Assembly: GCA_023301665.1 (NCBI GenBank)
Contig: JALZUL010000112.1
Coordinates: 1 to 5,064, forward strand
DNA: 5,064 nt
DNA from: Ascidiaceihabitans sp.
GTDB lineage: Bacteria > Pseudomonadota > Alphaproteobacteria > Rhodobacterales > Rhodobacteraceae
Direction of reading: 5' to 3'
A program made the translations under genes and the position numbers. Of this stretch, positions 1 to 5,064 are shown one piece after another (position 1 is the stretch's first letter; each line of letters opens with the position of its first letter). The notes beneath the pieces were generated by a model. The model saw only the letters and a program-made list of their open reading frames with translations. It was not told where the DNA came from and did no database searches.

Positions 1-116
1 TGACAGCCACCTTCAGGGGCCTTATAATCCAACATCCGGTTAAGCGGCTGGGCCGTCAGGACACCTATCAGCGTACCTTCGTCAAAATACTGTGGATCTA
101 CTGAGGGCTGCGCCAC
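1..116 (-). CDS. priA: Primosomal protein N' (PriA), N-terminal fragment, continues off the left edge
   Basis: Only the first 38 codons are inside the window. The minus-strand reading gives a short acidic lead-in followed by the segment GTLIGVLTAQPLNRMLDY (residues 14-31) and KAPEGGC (32-38). This resembles the start of the PriA 3'-DNA-end-binding domain, where a 'V.V..PL.R.FDY..P' pattern is usual. PriA is the superfamily 2 helicase that recognises stalled forks and reloads the replisome. The start is taken as GTG at 116-114: the frame is closed by TGA at 152-150, no ATG lies between, and GGAG (minus strand, 126-123) sits 6 nt upstream. It is divergent from the transaldolase gene, with 121 bp between the two starts. 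The helicase motifs and zinc-binding region lie outside the window, so the call rests on the N-terminus and the neighbourhood. Confidence 0.8.
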   Translation of the reverse strand, partial: MAQPSVDPQYFDEGTLIGVLTAQPLNRMLDYKAPEGGC

Positions 117-189
117 ATCCTGCTCCGTTAAGGTTGAGGGTTTTCGATGTCATCAAGTTGAGGTACATGCAAATACAAGACAACACTAC

Positions 190-205
190 CGTTCAAAACC
201 GAACG
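190..205. repeat. Perfect dyad CGTTC-N6-GAACG in the priA/fsa divergent spacer
   Basis: Two 5-bp arms, CGTTC (190-194) and GAACG (201-205), form an exact inverted repeat around a 6-bp AAAACC centre. The dyad overlaps the proposed -35 element of the fsa promoter (192-197), which is where a repressor operator could sit. No regulator is identified, and a 5+5 dyad can arise by chance. Confidence 0.3.
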
Positions 206-220
206 TTACCGCCATATAAT
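192..220 (+). promoter_or_regulatory. Sigma70-like promoter of fsa
   Basis: A perfect TATAAT -10 hexamer lies at 215-220. A four-of-six -35 match, TTCAAA, lies at 192-197, with the optimal 17-bp spacer between them. Transcription would begin near 226-228, leaving a leader of only about 11 nt before the ATG at 238. This is read from consensus matching only. Confidence 0.5.
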
Positions 221-237
221 ATAGGACACCAGAACAC

Positions 238-891
238 ATGAAATTCTTTGTCGACACAGCCGAAATCGACGCCATCGCAGAACTCAACGATCTGGGCATG
301 GTAGACGGTGTTACAACCAACCCTTCACTGATTTTGAAGTCAGGCCGTGACATCCTTGAAGTGACCAAAGAAATCTGTGCCCTAGTTGACGGTCCGGTCT
401 CTGCAGAGGTTGTGGCCCTTGAAGCGGATGCCATGATCGCGGAAGGCCGTGAACTTGCTGAAATCGCTGAAAACGTCACAGTAAAACTGCCGCTAACTTG
501 GGATGGTTTGAAAGCCTGTAAGGTTCTTTCCGGCGAAGGCAAAATGGTCAACGTGACCCTGTGCTTTTCCGCGAACCAAGCGTTGTTGGCTGCAAAAGCT
601 GGCGCGACATTCATTTCCCCATTCATCGGTCGCCTAGACGACATTGATCTGGATGGCATGAACTTGATCGAAGACATCCGCACCATCTATGACAACTATG
701 GCTTTGAAACAAACATTCTGGCGGCATCCATTCGCTCTGTGAACCACATCCACGATTGTGCGGTTGTCGGTGCCGACGTGATTACTGCTCCACCAGAAGT
801 CATCAAGAAATTGGCGTCACACCCGCTGACGGACAAAGGTCTAGAACAGTTCATGAAAGACTGGGCGAAAACAGGTCAATCAATCTTGTAA
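238..891 (+). CDS. fsa: Transaldolase, TalC/FSA small-subunit type (often auto-annotated as fructose-6-phosphate aldolase)
   Basis: A 217-residue cytosolic (beta/alpha)8-barrel enzyme of the class I aldolase FSA/TalC family, the expected full length. Recognisable parts are MKFFVDTAEI at the start with Asp6, GVTTNPSLI (residues 24-32), TVKLPLTWDGLKA (81-93) with Schiff-base Lys83, NVTLCFSANQALLA (105-118) and FISPFIGRLDD (125-135). E. coli FSA carries Tyr131 at the position aligned with Phe129 here. Phe at this site is the transaldolase state, so the likely reaction is dihydroxyacetone transfer from sedoheptulose-7-phosphate to glyceraldehyde-3-phosphate in the non-oxidative pentose phosphate pathway, rather than cleavage of fructose-6-phosphate. 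ATG at 238 is the natural start. AGGA at 223-226 is 11 nt upstream, which is long for a Shine-Dalgarno. The gene is divergent from priA and is followed by a hairpin. The family is certain; the substrate preference is inferred. Confidence 0.95.
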   Translation: MKFFVDTAEIDAIAELNDLGMVDGVTTNPSLILKSGRDILEVTKEICALVDGPVSAEVVALEADAMIAEGRELAEIAENVTVKLPLTWDGLKACKVLSGEGKMVNVTLCFSANQALLAAKAGATFISPFIGRLDDIDLDGMNLIEDIRTIYDNYGFETNILAASIRSVNHIHDCAVVGADVITAPPEVIKKLASHPLTDKGLEQFMKDWAKTGQSIL

Positions 892-898
892 GCACACT

Positions 899-923
899 GC
901 TGGTGCGTATCACACGCGCCAGC
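899..923 (+). terminator. Stable hairpin just after fsa, without a U-tract
   Basis: Arms 899-908 (GCTGGTGCGT) and 914-923 (ACGCGCCAGC) pair over 10 bp with one G-U wobble and a 5-nt loop, beginning 8 nt after the fsa stop codon. No run of T follows, so it is not a textbook intrinsic terminator. It may stabilise the 3' end of the message, or help termination with Rho. The pairing is plain; the role is inferred. Confidence 0.45.
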
Positions 924-1177
924 GCCACCCGCTAAACGATAAACTCGCGGTGTCAGATAGTCGAGACATCAAACAGTTTTACCTTTAGGCCACGCAACCT
1001 CCACTATGACGGGCGGCATTCATGAATTTTCCACCTGTCGGGGTAAGGAAATTCAATAAACTTCCGAATGTGACGCTGATTTGCGCCACAATTAACAAAA
1101 TATCCATTTTTTAGACAAAAAATTTTAGATTCAACGCGATTTACGTGTTACGCACCAACAAAAATTCAGAGGCAAAC
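924..1177. other. Intergenic spacer between fsa and the DUF484-xerC pair
   Basis: I see no credible gene here. The right part (about 1081-1135) is very AT-rich and probably carries the promoter of the DUF484-xerC operon. A TTAACA -35-like hexamer occurs at 1092-1097, but I cannot match it to a well-spaced -10. TTTTAGA occurs twice, at 1109-1115 and 1123-1129, 14 bp apart. A weak imperfect stem pairs 1024-1032 with 1047-1054 around a 14-nt loop. A 17-codon ATG frame at 1006 lacks a ribosome-binding site and is not called. Confidence 0.35.
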
Positions 1178-1885
1178 ATGAGCAGTAGCCCGAAAATAGA
1201 AGATACTTTGCGCGAAGCGATCATCTCGCAACCGAACGTGATCCTTGATGACAAGGACCTGATGCAAGCGTTGATCGCTGCCAATGAGCGTGCGATGGGT
1301 GGCAATATTGTCGACCTGCGCGGCATTGCGATGGACCGTTTGGAAAGCCGCCTTGATCGGCTTGAGGACACGCATCGTTCCGTGATCGCAGCCGCATACG
1401 AAAACCTTGCCGGAACAAACCAAGTGCACCGCGCTATTTTACGTATGCTTGATCCGGTCGAATTTGAGCCGTTCTTGCGTGATTTGGGCGGCGAAGTCTC
1501 AGAGATTTTGCGCGTAGATGCGACCAAATTGGTTTTGGAATCCGTGCAGAACGATAACAACAGTGCCGTGAAACGTTTGGGGGATGTCCTGAATGTCGCG
1601 GAACCAGGGTATATCGATGACTATCTAAGCCAAGGGCGCGGCGGACAAGTCCGTCAAGTCACCTTGCGCCAAGTGCAAGATGCCTCTGAAACGATATATG
1701 GCGAAAAAGCCGACTGGATACGTTCGGAAGCCTGCTTGAAGCTGGACTTTGGCGCGGGAAGATTGCCCGGCCTATTGGTCATGGGTGCCGAAGACCCGCA
1801 TATGTTTGGCCCGCAACAGGGGACTGACCTGCTGTCCTTCTTTACGGGTGTTTTTGAACGCGCCATGCGACGCTGGTTGTCGTGA
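1178..1885 (+). CDS. DUF484 family protein (YigA-like), partner gene of xerC
   Basis: A 235-residue soluble protein without signal peptide or membrane segment. Residues 7-37 hold the family's N-terminal pattern (QPNVILDDKDLMQALI, 18-33). Residues about 45-78 are heptad-like and charged (DRLESRLDRLEDTH) and probably form a coiled coil. Residues about 80-235 form a GAF-like fold ending in GAEDPHMFGPQQGTDLLSFF (203-222), characteristic of DUF484. The biochemical function is unknown. In gammaproteobacteria a DUF484 gene (yigA) directly precedes xerC, and the same adjacency is seen here, suggesting a shared role or at least shared expression. ATG at 1178 is preferred over an in-frame GTG at 1145 because AGAGG (1168-1172) lies 5 nt upstream of it. 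Its stop overlaps the xerC start by 4 bp. Confidence 0.85.
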   Translation: MSSSPKIEDTLREAIISQPNVILDDKDLMQALIAANERAMGGNIVDLRGIAMDRLESRLDRLEDTHRSVIAAAYENLAGTNQVHRAILRMLDPVEFEPFLRDLGGEVSEILRVDATKLVLESVQNDNNSAVKRLGDVLNVAEPGYIDDYLSQGRGGQVRQVTLRQVQDASETIYGEKADWIRSEACLKLDFGAGRLPGLLVMGAEDPHMFGPQQGTDLLSFFTGVFERAMRRWLS

Positions 1886-2811
1886 GTATGATCTCTCCTG
1901 CGGCGCGTGATGCACTACAGGGTTGGCTTGAGCACCAAAAGTCCCTTAAAGGGGCCACGCAAAACACCCTGACCGCCTATACAGGCGACGTCACAGAGTT
2001 TCTGGCGTTTATCACTGGCCACAAGGGGGAACCCCAAGGGTTGAGTGCGCTTTCCCAAATCACGATCGGCGATATGCGGTCGTGGATGGCGAACAGCCGC
2101 AACACTGGCGTTGGGCCGAGATCCTTGGCCCGCAAACTGTCCGCCGTAAAGGTGTTCTATCGATGGCTTGCTGCGCGCGAGGGCTTTGAGCCCACTGCTG
2201 TTCTTTTGACGCGCTCGCCAAAGTTCACCCAAAAGCTACCACGTCCGCTTGCAGTTGATGCAGCCCGTGACATGATCGAGACTGTCGAAATGCAATCACT
2301 TGAGCCGTGGGTCGCCGCACGTGACACAGCCGTGGTCACGTTGCTTTGGGGATGTGGTCTGCGAATTTCTGAGGCTCTTGGATTGTTGGGGCGCGATGCA
2401 CCGCTCCCCCAAGTGATGCGTATCGTTGGTAAGGGCGGCAAAGAACGCATCGTTCCCGTTGTTGATGCGGCGCGTGATGCTGTGAGCGCTTACACAAAAG
2501 CCTGCCCTCATATCCTGAATGACGACGGGCCATTGTTTCGCGGCGTACGTGGCGGCGCTTTGTCACCGCGTGCGATCCAAAAAGCGATGGCGGCAGCGCG
2601 CATGCAACTTGGTCTGCCTGCATCAGCGACGCCACATGCGATGCGCCACAGTTTTGCCACCCATCTCCTAAATGCGGGGGGGGATCTCAGGACCATTCAA
2701 GAATTGCTTGGGCACGCGTCACTCTCAACCACCCAAGCCTATACGGCGGTCGACACCGCCAGGCTTTTGGATGTTTATGAACAGGCACACCCGAAAGCAC
2801 AAATCCGCTAG
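1882..2811 (+). CDS. xerC: Site-specific tyrosine recombinase XerC
   Basis: A 309-residue cytoplasmic tyrosine recombinase, normal in length. The N-terminal core-binding (SAM-like) domain covers about residues 8-100, with ATQNTLTAYTGDVTEFLAF at 25-43. The catalytic domain follows with the full active set: Arg161 (GLRISEAL), Lys184 (GKGGKER), His252 and Arg255 (PHAMRHSFATHLL), His278 (LLGHASLSTTQ) and nucleophile Tyr287 (AYTAVDTARLLDVY). With XerD it resolves chromosome dimers at dif near the terminus; the post-Tyr tail is Xer-like rather than phage-integrase-like. GTG at 1882 overlaps the DUF484 stop codon in a GTGA arrangement typical of translational coupling. ATG at 1888, two codons in, is the alternative, and neither has a clear Shine-Dalgarno. 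A G8 run at 2676-2683 lies within the catalytic domain. Assignment to XerC rather than XerD rests partly on the DUF484 neighbour. Confidence 0.93.
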   Translation: MSMISPAARDALQGWLEHQKSLKGATQNTLTAYTGDVTEFLAFITGHKGEPQGLSALSQITIGDMRSWMANSRNTGVGPRSLARKLSAVKVFYRWLAAREGFEPTAVLLTRSPKFTQKLPRPLAVDAARDMIETVEMQSLEPWVAARDTAVVTLLWGCGLRISEALGLLGRDAPLPQVMRIVGKGGKERIVPVVDAARDAVSAYTKACPHILNDDGPLFRGVRGGALSPRAIQKAMAAARMQLGLPASATPHAMRHSFATHLLNAGGDLRTIQELLGHASLSTTQAYTAVDTARLLDVYEQAHPKAQIR

Positions 2812-2842
2812 CTAAATTGGCTTCACAAAAAAGTTTATGCAG

Positions 2843-2871
2843 TTTTGTCTATTTTTCTGGCATACTAAAAT
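2843..2871 (+). promoter_or_regulatory. Possible promoter of the P460-family gene
   Basis: The 116-bp spacer after xerC is AT-rich. TAAAAT at 2866-2871 is a five-of-six -10 match, but the best upstream hexamer at 17-bp spacing, TTTTGT (2843-2848), is a poor -35. A promoter here is expected because the downstream gene appears to form its own unit. The exact elements are uncertain. Confidence 0.25.
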
Positions 2872-2927
2872 CAACGTCGACCTTCTAGGTTTCGATTCTA
2901 AATGAAAACTACGTACTGGAATTTACT

Positions 2928-3524
2928 ATGACACTAGCCACACGCATCAGCGCAGCAGCTTTCGGCCTTGCTTTAACAGCAACTTCAGCATTTGCAGAAG
3001 ATTGTGCCGCTGTCACTGTCGAAGATCAATTTGACCTAGAAGCCGATCAAATCGTAGCGCTTTATGAGTGCCTCGAAGAAACCTTGATCGAAGGCTACGG
3101 CCGCGAAGGTGACGAAATCGGTGCGAACTATCGTTCATGGGCACCGACATCCACACGCGCAGCCATTCAAGGCGCACACGGCAACCGTATCTTGAACACT
3201 TTCGCAAACGATATCGCAGCTGAGCAATATCTGAAATACGAAGAAGAAGGCTTCACAATGCCGGTCGGTTCGATCTTGGCAAAAGAATCCATCACAGTTT
3301 CCATCAAAAAGAAAAAAGCGCGCCCTGGCCCACTTTTGATGATGACAAAAATGGAAGCCGGCTCAATTCCTGAAACAAACGACTGGCTCTACACAGGCGT
3401 GCAACCAAACGGCAAAACAATGAAGGTTAAACAATCCTTCTGCCACGATTGCCACGCACCTTACGAAGACTCTGACTTCCTAGCCTACCCAATGGAAGAA
3501 GTTCGTTTGGGCCAAGATCAGTAA
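2928..3524 (+). CDS. Exported c-type haem protein, cytochrome P460 family
   Basis: A 198-residue protein with a clear Sec signal peptide: a short Arg-containing N-region, a hydrophobic core and an AFA-E cleavage site after residue 23, so the mature protein is periplasmic. A single haem c attachment motif, CHDCH, lies at 172-176 near the C-terminus, the usual place in cytochrome P460 proteins. The body carries patterns I associate with that family: HGNRILNTFAND (84-95), FTMPVGSILAKES (109-121), GPLLMMTKM (134-142) and NDWLYTGVQPNG (151-162). Characterised P460 members oxidise hydroxylamine or bind NO through a haem with an unusual Lys cross-link; whether this one has the cross-link cannot be told here. 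Cys26 and Cys48 could form a disulfide. ATG at 2928 has a weak GGA 7 nt upstream. The gene is flanked by a spacer and a strong terminator, so it is probably monocistronic. The substrate is unknown. Confidence 0.8.
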   Translation: MTLATRISAAAFGLALTATSAFAEDCAAVTVEDQFDLEADQIVALYECLEETLIEGYGREGDEIGANYRSWAPTSTRAAIQGAHGNRILNTFANDIAAEQYLKYEEEGFTMPVGSILAKESITVSIKKKKARPGPLLMMTKMEAGSIPETNDWLYTGVQPNGKTMKVKQSFCHDCHAPYEDSDFLAYPMEEVRLGQDQ

Positions 3525-3554
3525 GCCATACGCTTCTATCTGACTAAATTTATG

Positions 3555-3587
3555 AAACCCGTCAGTCAAACTGGCGGGTTTTGTTTT
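3555..3587 (+). terminator. Rho-independent terminator after the P460-family gene
   Basis: Arms 3555-3565 (AAACCCGTCAG) and 3571-3581 (CTGGCGGGTTT) pair over 11 bp with one T-G wobble and a TCAAA loop, followed by a T-rich tail (TTTTGTTTT). It begins 30 nt after the stop codon. It ends the haem-protein transcript and lies only 33 bp before the pcs start. Confidence 0.9.
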
Positions 3588-3620
3588 GCATTCAGGATCG
3601 CCTTAGGCCATGTAAGCATC

Positions 3621-4316
3621 ATGACACCAAAACTCCGCGCCCTCTCCGTACATCTGTTGACTGCCACAGGTGCCGTTTTCGCAATGCTGGCCATGCTGGC
3701 CGCTGTCGAGGCCAAATGGGACCTGATGTTCCTTTGGCTGGTTGTTGCGTTCTTTGTTGACGGAATTGACGGACCATTGGCACGTCATTTCAACGTTAAG
3801 AAAAATGCGCCCGAGTTTGATGGCGTTTTGCTTGACCTGATCATCGACTATTTAACATATGTTTTTATTCCGGCATTCGCGCTGTTTCAATCAGGCTTGA
3901 TGAACGGATGGACCGGATGGTTCGCAATCATTGTCATCACCTTCACATCGGCAATGTATTTCGCAGATACTCGCATGAAAACAAAAGACAACTCGTTTTC
4001 AGGCTTTCCGGGGTGCTGGAACATGTTGGTATTGGTGATCTTTGCCTTAGAACCCAATTTCTGGGTGTCTTTCGGGTTGGTCGCGACACTCGCAGTCGCG
4101 ATGTTCTTGCCCCTAAAGTTTGTGCACCCTGTGCGCACTGAACGGTGGCGCCCAGTGACCCTTCCCATGGCGTTGGCTTGGACCGGTTTTGCCGGTTGGG
4201 CTGCATGGTTTGATTTTCATCCCGAAAGCTGGGCCCATTGGGGCCTCGTCGTGACAAGCGTTTACTTAGTGAGTGCGGGCATTGCCCAGCAGCTGATCCC
4301 GCAAGCCAAAACTTAA
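3621..4316 (+). CDS. pcs: Phosphatidylcholine synthase (CDP-diacylglycerol:choline phosphatidyltransferase)
   Basis: A 231-residue integral inner-membrane enzyme with about eight hydrophobic segments (roughly 9-29, 34-47, 75-91, 99-115, 133-148, 150-167, 181-197 and 205-225). It condenses choline with CDP-diacylglycerol to make phosphatidylcholine in one step. The CDP-alcohol phosphatidyltransferase signature appears in its Pcs form: Asp47-Gly48-x2-Asp50... more exactly DGIDGPLAR (47-55), then 12 residues, Gly68, Asp72 and Asp76. DYLTYVFIPAFALF (76-89) is also Pcs-like. The longer 12-residue gap separates Pcs from other family members such as PgsA or PssA. ATG at 3621 is chosen because an in-frame ATG at 3552 lies at the edge of the preceding terminator and would add a non-conserved leader; the Shine-Dalgarno is weak. 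No promoter is obvious. It converges with ogt, 17 bp apart, with no clear terminator between. Confidence 0.92.
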   Translation: MTPKLRALSVHLLTATGAVFAMLAMLAAVEAKWDLMFLWLVVAFFVDGIDGPLARHFNVKKNAPEFDGVLLDLIIDYLTYVFIPAFALFQSGLMNGWTGWFAIIVITFTSAMYFADTRMKTKDNSFSGFPGCWNMLVLVIFALEPNFWVSFGLVATLAVAMFLPLKFVHPVRTERWRPVTLPMALAWTGFAGWAAWFDFHPESWAHWGLVVTSVYLVSAGIAQQLIPQAKT

Positions 4317-4333
4317 GTGCCCGCGAGCCTTTG

Positions 4334-4798
4334 CTAAATCAACAGACTGGCAGCACCTTCATGGCGCAACAACGCGACCTTAGTTTCCACACCGCCAGCA
4401 CCTGAAAAACCGGTCAAACCTTTCGCTCCCATCACGCGGTGGCATGGAATTATGATGGCAATCGGATTGCCCCCACAGGCCTGCCCAACAGCTTGTGCCG
4501 GAACACCAAGATCTTTCGCAATCTCACCGTAAGTGCGCGTGTACCCAAAAGGGATCGCTGACATCGCATCGCATACATCTCTTTGGAAATCTGTCCCAGC
4601 GACAGCCAATGGAATATCAAAAATCTCTAACCGCCCCAGATCATAGGCTGTCATTTGGGCCGCTGCTTCGTCCAAAATATCAGAGCGATCAGCAAAAACA
4701 GATTCCACCCAATCAAGCTTTACAATTGCCCCATCACGCTCACTTACACAGACCAAACCAAATTGGGTTTCGATGCTTCTGCGTTTCAGGTCGTTCAT
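4334..4798 (-). CDS. ogt: Methylated-DNA--[protein]-cysteine S-methyltransferase (O6-alkylguanine-DNA alkyltransferase)
   Basis: A 154-residue suicide DNA-repair protein that moves alkyl groups from O6-alkylguanine to its own cysteine. The catalytic motif IIIPCHRVMG (115-124) holds acceptor Cys119 and His120. The C-terminal winged-helix DNA-binding domain (about 68-150) begins with TDFQRDVCDAMSAIPFGYTR (69-88), including Tyr86, and ends with GFSGAGGVETKVALLRHEGA. The N-terminal 65 residues are the short, variable Ogt-type domain; there is no Ada regulatory domain. At the usual arginine-finger position (RAVG in human and E. coli enzymes) the sequence is QAVG, with Gln102. ATG at 4798 is chosen over TTG at 4804 because TGAGG (minus strand, 4810-4806) is 7 nt upstream of the ATG. 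The upstream gene ends 2 bp before the start, so the two are probably co-transcribed. Confidence 0.93.
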   Translation of the reverse strand: MNDLKRRSIETQFGLVCVSERDGAIVKLDWVESVFADRSDILDEAAAQMTAYDLGRLEIFDIPLAVAGTDFQRDVCDAMSAIPFGYTRTYGEIAKDLGVPAQAVGQACGGNPIAIIIPCHRVMGAKGLTGFSGAGGVETKVALLRHEGAASLLI

Positions 4799-4800
4799 CT

Positions 4801-5064
4801 TCAAACCTCATAGCCACGTGCGCGAACACGTTCTAAAAACCGATCGAGCAGTTCCGGTTCATTTGTACTCAAGCACTGCTGAGCGAAATACCAATAGACG
4901 TATTTATCATACGCCTTTGCGCGTTTTTCTTGCTTTAAAAACCGGCCCAATTCTTGCGTGTCATGCGCCACCTGCGCGATGTGATGGAAATCAGCTTGCC
5001 CACACAAAATCACCGGTTTTCGATGCAAATAGGCTTCGACCCCCACAGCAGAATTGATCGTGAC
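4801..5064 (-). CDS. Capsule polysaccharide synthesis-type protein, C-terminal fragment, runs off the right edge
   Basis: The last 87 codons of a leftward gene whose start lies outside the window. The fragment opens with VTINSAVGVEAYLHRKPVIL (1-20), closely resembling the 'T.NST.G.EAL..GKPV' motif of the capsule synthesis family of KpsC/KpsS-like (Kdo-transferase-type) glycosyltransferases and related polysaccharide proteins. This is followed by a Gly-containing loop, a helical stretch and an aromatic YVYWYFAQQCL segment, then a terminal helix (LLDRFLERVRARGYEV). No membrane segment is seen. The role would be in surface polysaccharide synthesis at the cytoplasmic face. An internal GTG at 5046 is not the true start because the frame stays open to the window edge. 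Its stop codon overlaps the leader of ogt. Family-level identity is likely; the specific member is not determined. Confidence 0.65.
   Translation of the reverse strand, partial: VTINSAVGVEAYLHRKPVILCGQADFHHIAQVAHDTQELGRFLKQEKRAKAYDKYVYWYFAQQCLSTNEPELLDRFLERVRARGYEV

Noticed and set aside
190..205. LexA/SOS box in the priA-fsa spacer
   Set aside because: The alphaproteobacterial box is a direct repeat GTTC-N7-GTTC; this is an inverted GTTC-N6-GAAC, which does not fit that or the GAAC-N4-GTTC form.
186..686. Long minus-strand open frame over fsa
   Set aside because: It is the antisense of a certain gene; its composition is low-complexity Ser/Arg-rich and matches no family.
1006..1059. Small 17-residue ORF in the fsa-DUF484 spacer
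   Set aside because: It has no ribosome-binding site and no recognisable feature; frames this short are expected by chance.
1145..1177. Upstream GTG start for the DUF484 gene, adding 11 residues
   Set aside because: It has no Shine-Dalgarno, whereas ATG at 1178 has AGAGG 5 nt upstream, and the extra residues look unlike a conserved N-terminus.
2809..2927. xerC terminator or attachment site in the spacer after xerC
   Set aside because: Only a GCTAGC palindrome and T-rich stretches are visible, with no stable hairpin and no paired repeats; XerC here looks like the housekeeping copy, not an integrase of a mobile element.
3552..3620. ATG at 3552 as the start of pcs
   Set aside because: The codons would be made from the terminator stem and T-tail, there is no ribosome-binding site, and Pcs-like sequence begins after 3621.
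4317..4333. Bidirectional terminator between convergent pcs and ogt
   Set aside because: The 17-bp gap and its edges show no convincing stem with flanking T and A runs.
1..5064. CRISPR array, tRNA, rRNA, insertion sequence or toxin-antitoxin module
   Set aside because: No spaced direct repeats, cloverleaf-like segments, transposase motifs or paired small genes were seen on either strand.

Overview
The window looks like a chromosomal segment from a marine alphaproteobacterium of the Rhodobacteraceae (roseobacter group). This rests on protein flavour and gene content: a priA/fsa/DUF484/xerC neighbourhood, a Pcs-type phosphatidylcholine synthase, moderate GC, and weak or GTG-initiated starts. 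I assign the family from sequence character and memory of such neighbourhoods, not from a search.

Layout. At the left edge the first 38 codons of priA (replication restart helicase) run leftward. Divergent from it is a TalC/FSA-type transaldolase gene (238-891), with a good sigma70-like promoter and a dyad in the shared 121-bp spacer. A hairpin follows fsa, then a 286-bp AT-rich spacer. Next comes a tightly overlapped pair, a DUF484 protein (1178-1885) and the tyrosine recombinase XerC (1882-2811), the chromosome-dimer resolution cassette. A short spacer leads to a monocistronic secreted c-type haem protein of the cytochrome P460 family (2928-3524), closed by a strong intrinsic terminator. 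Then comes pcs, phosphatidylcholine synthase (3621-4316), an integral membrane enzyme. Convergent with pcs, on the minus strand, lie ogt (O6-alkylguanine-DNA alkyltransferase, 4334-4798) and, 2 bp upstream of it, the 3' end of a capsule-polysaccharide-synthesis-type gene (4801 to the right edge).

Functionally this is mostly housekeeping: DNA restart, repair and segregation (priA, xerC, ogt), central carbon metabolism (talC), membrane lipid synthesis (pcs), and one accessory periplasmic haem protein. I found no CRISPR array, tRNA, rRNA, insertion sequence, prophage or toxin-antitoxin pair, and nothing that I would call a new biological system. The points that merit a second look are residue-level and regulatory: a Phe in place of the aldolase-defining Tyr in Fsa, a Gln at the usual arginine-finger position of Ogt, a G8 tract inside the xerC catalytic domain, the haem chemistry of the P460-like protein, and the unclear promoter of pcs just behind a terminator.
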